DNA of 64,000 nt from a virus, in the IMG/VR virus record IMGVR_UViG_3300035698_028676, positions 1 through 64,000 of that record. One strand, given 5' to 3'. Shown piece by piece: positions 14,936 to 24,341 of the stretch. The notes beneath the pieces are model-generated. The model was not told the DNA's origin. It worked only from the letters and a program-made list of their open reading frames with translations, and made no database searches. How positions within the stretch are numbered: position 1 is the stretch's first letter; each line of letters starts with the position of its first letter. A program made the position numbers and the translations under genes.

Positions 14936-16128
14936 TAATAGCACATGTATGTCCATACTACACTCCAGCTATCGGAGGAGTTAAGCAGGTTGTTGAGGAG
15001 TTAGCTAAGAGGCAAATATCTAAAGATAATTCCAACGCTAACGCTCAATTCACAGAAGGCAATGAAGTTCATGTATTTACATCTGACTGGGATAAAAACA
15101 ACCGAATAGAAGTTATGGATGAAGTAATTGATGGTGTCAATGTACACCGTTGCAAGCACTATCTAAAGGTAAGTTCATTCTCCACTATATGGCCAGGGGT
15201 TTATAGTAAACTTCTAGAGCTAAAACCAGATGTTATACACGCTCATGTCACTGGGCACCTTCATACATATTTAGCTAAGAAGGCAGCTAAGAAGTTAGAG
15301 GAACGTTGCGATAGCGGATGTAAGTTTATAATCACAACACATTGTCCATGGGAATCTAAACGTAGCTTACCTGGAACTATAGCTAACTTTATAAGCTATA
15401 AGTTTTTTCCTGTGCTTAAATATGCGGATGCAGTTATAGCGATTACTCCATGGGAGCATAAGTTCTTAAAAGCAGAAGGTGTTAAGCCTGAGAGAATACA
15501 CACTATTCCCAATGGAATGGATAAATCATTCTTTAATAAGATTGAGCCGAATATGTTTAAAGAGAAACATAATATACCAGAGCATCATAAAATAGTTCTA
15601 TTCTTTGGTAGGTTAAACTATACAAAGAATCCACAGATGTTTATCGAAATTGCTGATAAGGTATTAAAGGAAAGGAATAATGCAACTTTTGTAATGTGTG
15701 GTCCGGATGAAGGGGAGCTTGAAGATGTTACTAATAAGATAGATAGCTTATATCCAAGAGTAAAAAATAATTTCAGATTACTACCTCCAAATAGGAATAG
15801 ACAAGATATAATAGAAATGTATCAGGCATCAGATATATACCTTCTTCCTTCTCGTCGTGAAGGTTTGCCCCTTACAATTTTCGAAGCATATGCTAGTGGA
15901 TTGCCTGTAATTGGAAGTTCGGTAAATGGTGTATCTTATGAATTGAAGGATAAGGTTAATGGGTTTTTACTACCTCATAGTGATACCAATAGCTTTATAA
16001 AGCGAACTAACTTTATTCTAGATAACGAAAGACTTAGACATCAGTTTTCAATTAATAATGAAACTAAAGCTAAGGATTTTGATTGGGACTTAATAAATAA
16101 GAGGACAATGGAAGTATATAAAAAATGA
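14932..16128 (+). CDS. GT4-family glycosyltransferase
   Basis: A 398-aa protein with N-terminal HVCPYYTPAIGGVKQVVEEL, a GRLNYTKNPQMFIEIADKVL donor-binding segment and REGLPLTIFEAYASGLPVI, the E-x7-E nucleotide-sugar motif of GT-B retaining enzymes. Cytosolic; it probably extends a lipid-linked glycan. It follows an ATGA overlap and precedes a secreted protein gene. Confidence 0.9.
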   Translation: MIIAHVCPYYTPAIGGVKQVVEELAKRQISKDNSNANAQFTEGNEVHVFTSDWDKNNRIEVMDEVIDGVNVHRCKHYLKVSSFSTIWPGVYSKLLELKPDVIHAHVTGHLHTYLAKKAAKKLEERCDSGCKFIITTHCPWESKRSLPGTIANFISYKFFPVLKYADAVIAITPWEHKFLKAEGVKPERIHTIPNGMDKSFFNKIEPNMFKEKHNIPEHHKIVLFFGRLNYTKNPQMFIEIADKVLKERNNATFVMCGPDEGELEDVTNKIDSLYPRVKNNFRLLPPNRNRQDIIEMYQASDIYLLPSRREGLPLTIFEAYASGLPVIGSSVNGVSYELKDKVNGFLLPHSDTNSFIKRTNFILDNERLRHQFSINNETKAKDFDWDLINKRTMEVYKK

Positions 16129-16217
16129 AAATTAGAGTATTGAGAAGGAAAATCATCAAAGATGATGCACCTTTAAATATTATTAATATTGAAAGGAGGT
16201 TTAAAAAAAATGAATAA
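16125..16217 (+). CDS. possible 30-aa peptide
   Basis: Frame from the ATG overlapping the GT4 stop to a TAA inside the next gene; highly basic (MKIRVLRRKIIKDD). Its 3' half contains the GGAGG for the next gene. It may be only a coupling leader. Confidence 0.25.
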   Translation: MKIRVLRRKIIKDDAPLNIINIERRFKKNE

Positions 16218-16731
16218 AAAATATATGTATAGTTTTGTAGCTTTATTGGCTATTGGATTAGTTAGTGCTGGATTAACTGGTTATTTCTCCAATACTGTTG
16301 AGGCAGACTTTACTGCAGAACATCCAATTTTAATTACTGGATTCGATGATGATTTAACTGATTTCCAAGGGGGAGAAACTAGAACCATTCAAGCCCATCT
16401 CTCAAATGAAGCAGATGTAGAAATCCAAGGATTACTTCAAATAGTAATTAGTGAAGCTCATGTAAGTATTAATGATTTTGAAGCGTTGACAGGGAATATC
16501 CACGAATATGTTAATGAAGCACTTACTTTCTCTAGCGGAGATTTAGATTTAACAGTTGAAGAAGGATTTGTGGAATCTATTGACTCTTCTATCCCTGGTG
16601 AAGTAACTATTACTACAGGAGTAAGAACTTTTGAAGTAGGAGAAGATTGGGATGCTAGCATAACAATGACATTAGCAACAGATGCTACTGGAACTTATAC
16701 TATTGAAGCGTCAATAATTCCATTAGTATAA
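16210..16731 (+). CDS. secreted beta-rich surface protein
   Basis: A 173-aa protein. The start at ATG 16210 is supported by GAAAGGAGGT 9 nt upstream; a TTG further up is weaker. The signal peptide (residues about 1-27: SFVALLAIGLVSAGLTGYFS) resembles TasA/SipW-dependent secreted proteins, followed by beta-rich repeats (RTIQAHLSNEADVEIQG, ITMTLATDATGTYTIEASII). No C-terminal anchor. Possibly a filament or surface component. Confidence 0.6.
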   Translation: MNKKYMYSFVALLAIGLVSAGLTGYFSNTVEADFTAEHPILITGFDDDLTDFQGGETRTIQAHLSNEADVEIQGLLQIVISEAHVSINDFEALTGNIHEYVNEALTFSSGDLDLTVEEGFVESIDSSIPGEVTITTGVRTFEVGEDWDASITMTLATDATGTYTIEASIIPLV

Positions 16732-16735
16732 ACAC

Positions 16736-16770
16736 AAACACAATTTAATTTTTTTGCTTTTATTTTTGGC
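16736..16770 (+). terminator. U-rich terminator-like tract
   Basis: Runs of 7, 4 and 5 T after the secreted protein gene, with only a weak GC-poor stem. Likely intrinsic termination. Confidence 0.4.
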
Positions 16771-16804
16771 AAAAGGGAAGGACAATAGGAGAGAACAAAA
16801 CAAA

Positions 16805-17812
16805 ATGAGAAAACATATAATAACAATAACACTAGGATTAATCCTAATCAGTTTAGCTTCAGCAGGGATAGAACTTAATATAGATAATACAGATTGGAGT
16901 TCTTATTCTGGAGAGAGCAATTCATATAATATAGAAGTATGTAATGAATTAGGAGAAAGAGAAATATTTTTATCTTATGATATATCTGGAAATAGTTATG
17001 ATATGAGTGGAATCAATTTTAGCTTTTCAGAGAATCCAATAATATTTGAAGGATGTAAAGATATTAATTTTGTAATAACATCACAAGCGAATTATCAGCC
17101 AGATAATTATAGCATATCTATATATGCTATGACATCACAATCTGAAACTATAGGTTATACTACAGACAACAATTCGATAACATACAATGATTTAGATGTA
17201 GAACTAATTATAGAATCAGATACAAATGGGACAGTAGAGGTTATAAAGACAAGTGCTAACCCTAAGAGCGGGTTTTCAATCCCAGCCTTAGGAATTTTTC
17301 TAGATATAAAGTCAGATGATATTCAAAATTCAACTACAATTAAAGTATTCTATACAGACCAAGAAGTTAGTGATGCTGGGATAGTAGAATCAACAATGAG
17401 ATTATATTACTTCAACGAGACTAGTCAAGCATGGGAAAAATATGATGGGCTAGAGGGTGGAGTAGATACTACTAATAACTATGTCTGGGCAAAGACAAAT
17501 CACTTCTCTATATGGGGAGCCTTTGGAACTGCAGTTGTAGTACCCAGTACTTCTAGTGGCGGATGGTCAAGAACAAAATATCTTTATGCAGATAATATCA
17601 CAATAGTTAAAGAAGTCTTTGTAGATAGGAACATAACCGCAGAGCCTAAGGTGTGTAATACCTGTGATATAAAAGAAACTATAAAAGAAACAATTGATGA
17701 GAGTAGCCCATGGACAAAAGTTTATTGGGCCTTAGGTATAATTGCTCTGTTGTTTGTAATCTTTAAGTTAATAAGCTGGTTCCGTTCTGATAGCGCTACT
17801 ACCATAGAGTAG
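16805..17812 (+). CDS. membrane-anchored surface protein
   Basis: A 335-aa protein with signal peptide (ITITLGLILISLASAG), a beta-rich ectodomain ending in YYFNETSQAWEKYDGL, NTTNNYVWAKTNHFSIWGAF (a module seen before C-terminal anchors of archaeal surface proteins) and a final membrane helix (about 307-325) with a short charged tail. The ATG at 16805 follows U-rich DNA; a longer upstream frame has no signal. About ten potential N-glycosylation sequons. Confidence 0.7.
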   Translation: MRKHIITITLGLILISLASAGIELNIDNTDWSSYSGESNSYNIEVCNELGEREIFLSYDISGNSYDMSGINFSFSENPIIFEGCKDINFVITSQANYQPDNYSISIYAMTSQSETIGYTTDNNSITYNDLDVELIIESDTNGTVEVIKTSANPKSGFSIPALGIFLDIKSDDIQNSTTIKVFYTDQEVSDAGIVESTMRLYYFNETSQAWEKYDGLEGGVDTTNNYVWAKTNHFSIWGAFGTAVVVPSTSSGGWSRTKYLYADNITIVKEVFVDRNITAEPKVCNTCDIKETIKETIDESSPWTKVYWALGIIALLFVIFKLISWFRSDSATTIE

Positions 17813-17830
17813 TATCGGAAAGTTTATAAA
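17800..17830 (+). promoter_or_regulatory. class A archaeal promoter with dyad
   Basis: The dyad ACTAC...GTAGT (6-nt loop) overlaps the end of the preceding gene; BRE ATCGGAAAG (17814-17822) and TATA TTTATAAA (17823-17830). The ATG at 17854 is 23 nt downstream. Confidence 0.75.
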
Positions 17831-17853
17831 GGATGACTCTATAGATAGATAGT

Positions 17854-18258
17854 ATGGTTAATAAAAAGATAAAAAAGAAAGATGAAGCAGAATGTGAATA
17901 TTGCCATATAACTGGTAATAGTCTTGACATATTAGAGCATGAGAAGAAGTGTGAGAAGCGGTATAGTGGTATTGGTGGGTGGTTAATACTTCCAATTATA
18001 GGATTGTTTTTTAATATTATAAGTTTATTAATTATAGAGTTAAATATTATAAGTATATTAATAATTATATTATGGGGTACAACCTTATATTTTATTTTTC
18101 AGAAAAGAAGAATAGCTAGAACACTAGGTATTTTTTCTTATGCTGTGCCTCTTTTGATATTTATATTTACTGAGGAATATACTTCTGTATTGGGTTCTTT
18201 TATATGGATGTTATACTTTATTGAATCCAAAAGAGTAAAAAACACTTTCATAAATTAA
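17854..18258 (+). CDS. DUF2569-like membrane protein with zinc finger
   Basis: A 134-aa protein. The N-terminus has CEYC...EHEKKC, a possible zinc knuckle, then YSGIGGWLILPIIGLFFNII, further helices and the terminal YFIESKRVKNTF. The GxGGWLxLP start and the S-x-R-V-K-x-T-F end match DUF2569 integral membrane proteins of unknown role. The zinc-finger fusion looks unusual. Confidence 0.65.
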   Translation: MVNKKIKKKDEAECEYCHITGNSLDILEHEKKCEKRYSGIGGWLILPIIGLFFNIISLLIIELNIISILIIILWGTTLYFIFQKRRIARTLGIFSYAVPLLIFIFTEEYTSVLGSFIWMLYFIESKRVKNTFIN

Positions 18259-18259
18259 T

Positions 18260-20116
18260 ATGGAATCAACTAAAAAAGATAGGCTTATTGAATGGATAAA
18301 GAATCCATACTCAATAGCGTTCTTAATAATTTTGGCACTAGGAATAGCTATAAGATTAAAGTATCTATTCATTAATGGGACTGGCATCTGGTGGGATGAA
18401 ATAGGATGGTTACAAGCTGGACAAATTCTAGCTGGAATGTCACCTGCAGCTTTTGAAGCCGCTAAGGCTCCATTATTCCCACTACTTGAAAGTTTTATAT
18501 TCAAGCTTGGCGGAGGGGAGAACTTCATTAGATTTTTCCTGGTATTTATTCCTTCTATAGGAGTAATGATAGGGGCATACATTTTAGGGAAAGAAATCTT
18601 TAATAAAAAGGTAGGATTAATTACTATGGCTATAGTAACAGTCTTCTCACATCACTTATTCTATGAGGCTAGAATAATGGCAGATATGCTAGCCAACTGC
18701 TTAGAGCTATTAACAATAGCCCTATTCATATGTTTCTATGTTAATAATAAAAAACCTCATCTATTATTTATACCTATTATATTGGGTGTTTTTGCATTCC
18801 TTACAAGATACTCAGCATGTATCTCATTGATAGTTATAGCTATATACTTACTTCTAACTGAAAGGTTTAGCTTATTAAAAAATAAACATGCATGGATTGC
18901 TGCAGGGGCTGCCTCTGTGATATTAATAATATTCGGGCTGATAAACTTATCAGTATTCGGAAATGTGTGGCCTGCGATGATACATTATATCACTAGTCCT
19001 ATTTCGGGGACAGCTGCAATAGAAGCTGCACATGGAGCTCTTAATTTTAGTTTTTTATATGCAATATTCGATTGGCTTAACTATGGACCATATTTATTAG
19101 GCACAGGAACTGCATTAATTAAATCATTATTACCATTATTTATTATAGGTCTATCTTGTTTCTTTACTATGTTCTTATGTATGGACAAAATACTTAAAAA
19201 AGATATCAATAAAAAAGATGTTGCTGCAGTTAATAAGCTTAAACCTATTCTTGTATTATTTCTTTGGATAGCCATATCTGCTTACTTCTGGATATTTTTC
19301 TGGCATTATGCTACCCCAAGGTGGGCGATGGGTATAGCCCCTGCAATATTTGTAATAGCAGCCTATGGTTATCATTATCTATATAATATAATTCTAAATA
19401 CTATAGATAAGATAAAGCCTAATAAAAAGAATATGGCTCAGGCAATATCAGTAATAGTTATAGGAGTAATGATTTTATCTAGTTTAATAATAGTTTATCA
19501 GAGAACAGATAGAATGATAGATAGTAAAGCTGGTACTTATGATTATTTAAAACCAACATCACTATGGCTACAAGATAATGTACAGGAAGATGAACTAATA
19601 ATGTTCCCCTCTTATGTATGGTATGAATATTACACACAACGAGATAATTTTATTACAGATTATGATATAAAGGTTGCAGCATTTGAGCCTAGGAATCTTA
19701 CACATCTATTCCTAGAAGATGTTCCATATGGGCTAATACCAACGTGTGAATATGATTATGAGATAGCAATGAGAGATAGTGGAATAGATTATTTTGTATG
19801 GACAATAGGACAGCAGGTATGGACACCAACAACAGAATATATGGACAAGGCTATGAAGGAAGGTATCTTTACTGGTTATGCTAACTTCAATTCAGCTTCC
19901 AATGGACAACCTTCTGCTTGGATATTTAAGGTAAATAAAGAAGCTTTAAATAAAAAGATTGATAATCTAGAATATGAGAACCAACTACTAGTCATGGTTA
20001 CAATGGAGCAGTGGGGCCCCTGGAACGTCTACAAGGAGAGTAATAATATAACAGAGCAAGATATTTGCGGATATGTTTATGGAGAGAAAGGAGGTAAATT
20101 TTATGGTGAAGATTAA
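18260..20116 (+). CDS. GT39-type polyprenyl-linked sugar glycosyltransferase
   Basis: A 618-aa integral membrane protein with about 11-13 hydrophobic segments. The first extracellular loop has GIWWDEIGW with the catalytic Asp46-Glu47 pair of the GT-C fold (ArnT/PMT/GT39 relatives). A soluble C-terminal domain follows about residue 410. Such enzymes use dolichyl- or polyprenyl-phosphate sugars outside the membrane and could complete or modify the glycan transferred by the AglB-like enzyme at 28.9 kb. Confidence 0.85.
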   Translation: MESTKKDRLIEWIKNPYSIAFLIILALGIAIRLKYLFINGTGIWWDEIGWLQAGQILAGMSPAAFEAAKAPLFPLLESFIFKLGGGENFIRFFLVFIPSIGVMIGAYILGKEIFNKKVGLITMAIVTVFSHHLFYEARIMADMLANCLELLTIALFICFYVNNKKPHLLFIPIILGVFAFLTRYSACISLIVIAIYLLLTERFSLLKNKHAWIAAGAASVILIIFGLINLSVFGNVWPAMIHYITSPISGTAAIEAAHGALNFSFLYAIFDWLNYGPYLLGTGTALIKSLLPLFIIGLSCFFTMFLCMDKILKKDINKKDVAAVNKLKPILVLFLWIAISAYFWIFFWHYATPRWAMGIAPAIFVIAAYGYHYLYNIILNTIDKIKPNKKNMAQAISVIVIGVMILSSLIIVYQRTDRMIDSKAGTYDYLKPTSLWLQDNVQEDELIMFPSYVWYEYYTQRDNFITDYDIKVAAFEPRNLTHLFLEDVPYGLIPTCEYDYEIAMRDSGIDYFVWTIGQQVWTPTTEYMDKAMKEGIFTGYANFNSASNGQPSAWIFKVNKEALNKKIDNLEYENQLLVMVTMEQWGPWNVYKESNNITEQDICGYVYGEKGGKFYGED

Positions 20117-20417
20117 AAGAAAGATTAAAGAACAGTTATATTGTAAAAGATGTGGAGCTATGATAAAACGTCATTTTCAAATAAGTATTTCTCCTAAGAA
20201 AGTTATAGATGTATGTAGTGAATGCTTTAGTTGGACAATGGACAAAACAGAGGTAGAAGTAAAGGTAGATTATAAAGAAAGGAATAAAAAGCCTGTAAAG
20301 AAAAAGATAATAAAGAAGATAGTAAAGAAGAAAGTCGTAAAGAAGGTAGTAAAGAAGAAAGTAGTAAAGAAGAAAGTAGTAAAGAAAACTAAAAAGAAGA
20401 CAATAAGGAAAAAATAA
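20103..20417 (+). CDS. zinc ribbon with lysine/valine-rich tail
   Basis: A 104-aa protein started at ATG 20103 (GAAAGGAGG upstream), overlapping the GT39 stop by 14 nt. CKRCGAMIKRHF and CSEC form a ribbon; the last 50 residues are a repetitive basic tail (KKKVVKKVVKKKVVKKK) encoded by a short tandem DNA repeat. It resembles histone- or nucleoid-like basic tails; nucleic-acid binding is inferred. Confidence 0.55.
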   Translation: MVKIKRKIKEQLYCKRCGAMIKRHFQISISPKKVIDVCSECFSWTMDKTEVEVKVDYKERNKKPVKKKIIKKIVKKKVVKKVVKKKVVKKKVVKKTKKKTIRKK

Positions 20418-20419
20418 AT

Positions 20420-21046
20420 ATGACTAAAAGCGAACTATTCAAAGAAATATATCCATTAATAAAAGGAAAAGATGTTCTTGATATTGGTTGCATAGAACAT
20501 ACACTAAGTGCCAAAGATATCAATCCATTCTGGGTACATGAATTTCTAAAGAAAAACTGCAATGTCTTAGGAATAGATATCTTAGAAGATAGTGTAAATA
20601 CCCTTAGCAAAGAAGGCTATAATATTATTGTAGCTAACGCAGAAACATTTGAATTAGATAAGAAGTTTGATATTATATTCGCGGGAGAATTGATAGAACA
20701 CCTTAGTAACCCAGGATTGTTTCTACAGCAATCTAAAAAACATTTGAATGATAATGGGTTAATTATAATCACTACTCCTAATACATTCTATACTCCAAGA
20801 TTAGTAAATTGTGTTATTAATTTTAATGATGATCCTATAGTTAATGGAGAGCACACTAACTGGTTCTCCCCGTCAACTATAAAAACATTATTTGAACGTG
20901 AAGGTCTTGATATAGTATCTATTAAAAGATTTGATGCTGCTACTTTAGATAAAACATTCAAGAGTAGATTAAAATCAGGGATAAATAAAAGTAGAGATAA
21001 AAAAATAAAAGGAAGCTTATTGGTTATAGCTAAGATTAAAAAATGA
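20420..21046 (+). CDS. SAM-dependent methyltransferase
   Basis: A 208-aa class I methyltransferase: KDVLDIGCIEHT (motif I), GIDILEDSVNTLSKEG, FDIIFAGELIEHLSNPGLFL and GLIIITTPNTFY. Insertions and the GEHTNWFSP segment are typical of glycan-cluster methyltransferases. Acceptor unknown. Confidence 0.85.
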   Translation: MTKSELFKEIYPLIKGKDVLDIGCIEHTLSAKDINPFWVHEFLKKNCNVLGIDILEDSVNTLSKEGYNIIVANAETFELDKKFDIIFAGELIEHLSNPGLFLQQSKKHLNDNGLIIITTPNTFYTPRLVNCVINFNDDPIVNGEHTNWFSPSTIKTLFEREGLDIVSIKRFDAATLDKTFKSRLKSGINKSRDKKIKGSLLVIAKIKK

Positions 21047-21483
21047 TGCCTAGAGAACATTTAGTATGTGGAGTTGCATTGGCTGTTGTATTATGGATTT
21101 TAGGAATAGGATTCATCCCAATTTGTATAATTATACTTGCTTCTATATTAATAGATATAGACCATGCTATAAATTATATTAATATATTCAAAAGATGCAA
21201 TATAATAGAAATGTTTTCATATTTTAGAAGAGATGTAAGCTTAAAAAATTCTACTATACCTCTGCCTGTATTTATTTTTCATAACTATGAAACGATATTT
21301 ATAATAGCTCTCCTTTCTCAGTTTTATCCATTTATGTTATTCGTTCTAGCTGGAGTCGCATTCCATATGTTTATAGACTGGGGGGTAATGCCAACAGATA
21401 GATATCCTGCTGTAATAAAACTATCTTTAATTTTAGTATTACTTGAGAATGGAAGAAGAAGAAGGGGCTATTCAAAATGGTAG
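21043..21483 (+). CDS. membrane-bound metal-dependent hydrolase-like protein
   Basis: A 146-aa protein with four or five hydrophobic segments and conserved polar positions DIDH (about residue 43), FHNYE (about 84) and FHMFIDW (about 108), as in the YdjM/LrgB-neighbour group of membrane metal-dependent hydrolases. Enzymatic role unproved. Overlaps the methyltransferase by 4 nt. Confidence 0.6.
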   Translation: MMPREHLVCGVALAVVLWILGIGFIPICIIILASILIDIDHAINYINIFKRCNIIEMFSYFRRDVSLKNSTIPLPVFIFHNYETIFIIALLSQFYPFMLFVLAGVAFHMFIDWGVMPTDRYPAVIKLSLILVLLENGRRRRGYSKW

Positions 21484-22361
21484 CAACTACAAAGACAGCC
21501 AAACCTAGAGATGTTTATCTAATGAGTTATGCTAATGGTAAATTTATTAACAACCAGAAAAGACTTAACAAATCTGGCAAAGCTTATGGTATAAAAAATA
21601 TAATATCATATACTGATTCAGATTTAAAAAGAACAAAGTTCTATAATAAATACAAAGGAATATTAGACCAGCCACGTGGTGCTGGATATTGGTTATGGAA
21701 ACCTTTCTTTATATATAAAGCTATGAAAGAATTAAATGATGGTGATATATTAATATACTCTGATTCAGGTGCTGTATTTGTTGAGAAACCAATGCCATTG
21801 CTCACTCTAGCCCTTAAAGAAAAGATACTTCTTTTTACTAATAACGAACCTAATATTAAATGGAATAAAAGAAGATGTTTATCTAAGATGAATTGTGACT
21901 CTAAAAAATATTTAGATGCACCACAGGTGTCTGCTGGGTTCCAGATATATGTTAATAATGAAGAAACTAGAAAGTTCGTTAAGGAGTGGTTATACTATTG
22001 TTGTATGCCTGGAGTTATAGATGACACCACAAGTAGTCCTGGAGAATATGAAGAGTATGCCGAATACAAGGAACATCGTCATGACCAATCTGTTTTAACT
22101 AATCTGGCTACTAAATATAATATTCCACTCTACCGAGACCCATCTCAAGGTGGCAATTACATTAAGCCACTAAAATTTAGACAAAAAGGAGAATGGTTGC
22201 AGTACCCTTATAAATATAAAGATACACCTAACAATAAAAAATCTAATTACCCTACTATTATTAATCACCTAAGAAATACCAATAAAATGAAATTATCACT
22301 AATTAAATTACAATCAAAATTACCAAGATGGTTAAAGATGATATTAAGAAGAAAAAAATGA
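21477..22361 (+). CDS. capsular-type glycosyltransferase
   Basis: A 294-aa protein with RGAGYWLWKPFFIYKAM, GDILIYSDSGAVF (a probable DxD-like YSDS metal site), SAGFQIYV and EHRHDQSVLTNLATKYN. This combination marks a family of small GT-A glycosyltransferases in capsule or LPS-like clusters and in phages. Donor unknown. Basic C-terminus may contact the membrane. Confidence 0.75.
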   Translation: MVATTKTAKPRDVYLMSYANGKFINNQKRLNKSGKAYGIKNIISYTDSDLKRTKFYNKYKGILDQPRGAGYWLWKPFFIYKAMKELNDGDILIYSDSGAVFVEKPMPLLTLALKEKILLFTNNEPNIKWNKRRCLSKMNCDSKKYLDAPQVSAGFQIYVNNEETRKFVKEWLYYCCMPGVIDDTTSSPGEYEEYAEYKEHRHDQSVLTNLATKYNIPLYRDPSQGGNYIKPLKFRQKGEWLQYPYKYKDTPNNKKSNYPTIINHLRNTNKMKLSLIKLQSKLPRWLKMILRRKK

Positions 22362-23623
22362 AAGAAAAAATTTTAGTTATAGGTGATGTTATGGTGGACT
22401 CATATATAGGAGGATCTGTTAATAGAATAAACCCAGAGGCCCCAACTCTTATATTAGAAGCTGAAGAAGAAACTTTATCTCTAGGAGGAGCAGCTAATGT
22501 AGCTAACAACTTAATTAGTCTTGGTGCAGAAGCGTATTTAATTGGATATACTGGGAAAGATGAAGCTGGGAAAGATTTTAACAGAATGGCAAAAGACAGA
22601 GGAATCAATATAAAGCTATTTGAATCTAGCATAACAACTCTTAAGAAGAGATATGGATACCCACAGATGCTAAGAGTAGACTGGGAAGATAAAGTAAATG
22701 TTTCTGATAAAGAAATATCTGAGATAATCTTAAAAATTAAAGAAGTCGAACCTTCTATTATTATAATATCAGATTATGCTAAAGGTTGTATCTCACAAGA
22801 ATTATTTGATAAAATTGTGGAGCTGAATAGAGCACTAAACTTTAAAATTATAGTTGACCCGAAACCAAGTAGCGGGATTAATTATAAAGGCTGCTTTCTA
22901 ATGACACCAAACCTTAAAGAAGCTATAGAAATTTCTAAAAATAATAGCTTAGAATACACTGGTGATTATCTAGTTAATAAATATGAATGTAATGTTATGA
23001 TAACAATGGGAGATGATGGTATAAGTTTATTCACTAAAGGTAAATATACTAAGCTACCAACTGTAGCTAAAGAAGTTTATAATGTTAGTGGCGCTGGAGA
23101 TGCTGTTATCGCATCAATGGCTTTTGCTATATCCAAGGGCTGGGAATTAGATAAAGCTATGAAGTTTGCTAACAGTATTGCTGGAGAGGTGGTCTCTACT
23201 AAGCGTACATCTATAAAGGGAAACAAAAAGATAGTACTTACAAATGGTTGCTTTGATATTTTACATGCTGGACATATAGAATACCTTGAAAAAGCTGGGG
23301 AGATGGGATATCTTATAGTTGGCTTAAATAGTGATACCTCAATGGAAAGAATAAAACGAAAACCTCAGTTCAGCCAAGAGGATAGAAAAACAATACTAGA
23401 GAAGTTAAGATTTGTAGATGAAGTTATAATTTTTGATGAAGATACTCCTATAAAATTAATTAATAAAATAAATCCAGATATATATGTTAAGAGTAAGGGT
23501 TATAAAGATATTGATGCTATAGATGAGTCTATCCGTGAATTGGTGAGAGATAGGTTGTGCATAATTCCCCCAAGTAATAATAAATCTTCCTCGGAGATAA
23601 TAAACAAAATTAAAAATGGATAA
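22358..23623 (+). CDS. hldE: HldE-like bifunctional heptose kinase/nucleotidyltransferase
   Basis: A 421-aa two-domain protein. Residues about 5-280 are a PfkB/ribokinase fold (GGAANVANN at 43-51, VDPKPSSG, and catalytic NVSGAGDAV near 243-251). Residues about 288-421 are a cytidylyltransferase-like domain (TNGCFDILHAGHIEYLEKAG, GLNSDTSMERIKR, YVKSKGYKD). The order and length match E. coli HldE, which makes ADP-heptose from heptose 7-phosphate. Start placed at ATGA overlap. No GmhA or GmhB is seen in this window. Nucleotide preference cannot be read. Confidence 0.85.
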   Translation: MKEKILVIGDVMVDSYIGGSVNRINPEAPTLILEAEEETLSLGGAANVANNLISLGAEAYLIGYTGKDEAGKDFNRMAKDRGINIKLFESSITTLKKRYGYPQMLRVDWEDKVNVSDKEISEIILKIKEVEPSIIIISDYAKGCISQELFDKIVELNRALNFKIIVDPKPSSGINYKGCFLMTPNLKEAIEISKNNSLEYTGDYLVNKYECNVMITMGDDGISLFTKGKYTKLPTVAKEVYNVSGAGDAVIASMAFAISKGWELDKAMKFANSIAGEVVSTKRTSIKGNKKIVLTNGCFDILHAGHIEYLEKAGEMGYLIVGLNSDTSMERIKRKPQFSQEDRKTILEKLRFVDEVIIFDEDTPIKLINKINPDIYVKSKGYKDIDAIDESIRELVRDRLCIIPPSNNKSSSEIINKIKNG

Positions 23624-24296
23624 GACAAGAGAGCCAGTAGGGTTGATATCCGTTAAGGATATGCCAACACAATATATACTACCAGTAAGTGAAATAAACA
23701 AACTCCCTTCTGATAGAAATTATAAACTGTTAGATATAGGAGCTGGGATAAAAGATATAAGAAAATTCTTGCCAGGTAATATAACATACTTCTCAATAGA
23801 TTGTACAGCTGATGTTAAACATAATATAGTTCTAGATTTAGATAAGGGTAGTGATGGCAAAGGACATATCCCAATTAAAGACAAACTATTTGATATAGTC
23901 TTGTGCTTAGAGACACTAGAACATTTACAGAGCCCTCAGAGGACCATGGATGAGATATTAAGAATAGCTAAAGATGATGCGTCAATATTCTTGTCAATGC
24001 CAAATGAATATAATTTTTGGTTAAGGTTTCAATATATTCTTGGGATAAAGGATAAAATGAAAGAACCATTTCAAATAGTAAATAACCATCTTCATATCCA
24101 TTTACCTAGAGTTAAAGATATTAAAAAATTCTTTAGTAATTATGTGAAGATAGAAAAGGTATACTATGGATGGAATTCATATAGAGCACCAAGAATATTT
24201 AACGGGATGCTCACTAAGTTATCTAAAATATGGCCAAGTATGTTTACCAGAATGGTTGTGGTTAAAGGTAACAAATATAATACCACTACTCTGTAG
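23616..24296 (+). CDS. SAM-dependent methyltransferase
   Basis: A 226-aa class I methyltransferase with KLLDIGAGIKD (37-47), FDIVLCLETLEHLQSPQRTM and a MPNEYNFWLRFQYILG segment. A long basic C-terminal part may contact acceptor or membrane. The third methyltransferase of this cluster; each is diverged, so they are not recent copies. Confidence 0.85.
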   Translation: MDKTREPVGLISVKDMPTQYILPVSEINKLPSDRNYKLLDIGAGIKDIRKFLPGNITYFSIDCTADVKHNIVLDLDKGSDGKGHIPIKDKLFDIVLCLETLEHLQSPQRTMDEILRIAKDDASIFLSMPNEYNFWLRFQYILGIKDKMKEPFQIVNNHLHIHLPRVKDIKKFFSNYVKIEKVYYGWNSYRAPRIFNGMLTKLSKIWPSMFTRMVVVKGNKYNTTTL

Positions 24297-24317
24297 TAGT
24301 ATCGGAAGACTTATAAA
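24287..24317 (+). promoter_or_regulatory. class A archaeal promoter with dyad
   Basis: ACTAC-TCT-GTAGT (about 24285-24299), BRE ATCGGAAG (24301-24308) and TATA CTTATAAA (24310-24317). The ATG at 24342 lies 24 nt downstream. It begins a second glycan operon. Confidence 0.75.
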
Positions 24318-24341
24318 GGGTAGTGTATATAGAGTATCATT

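Noticed and set aside
20281-20415. Tandem repeat as regulatory or origin DNA
   Set aside because: It is coding, giving the Lys/Val-rich tail of a zinc-ribbon protein.
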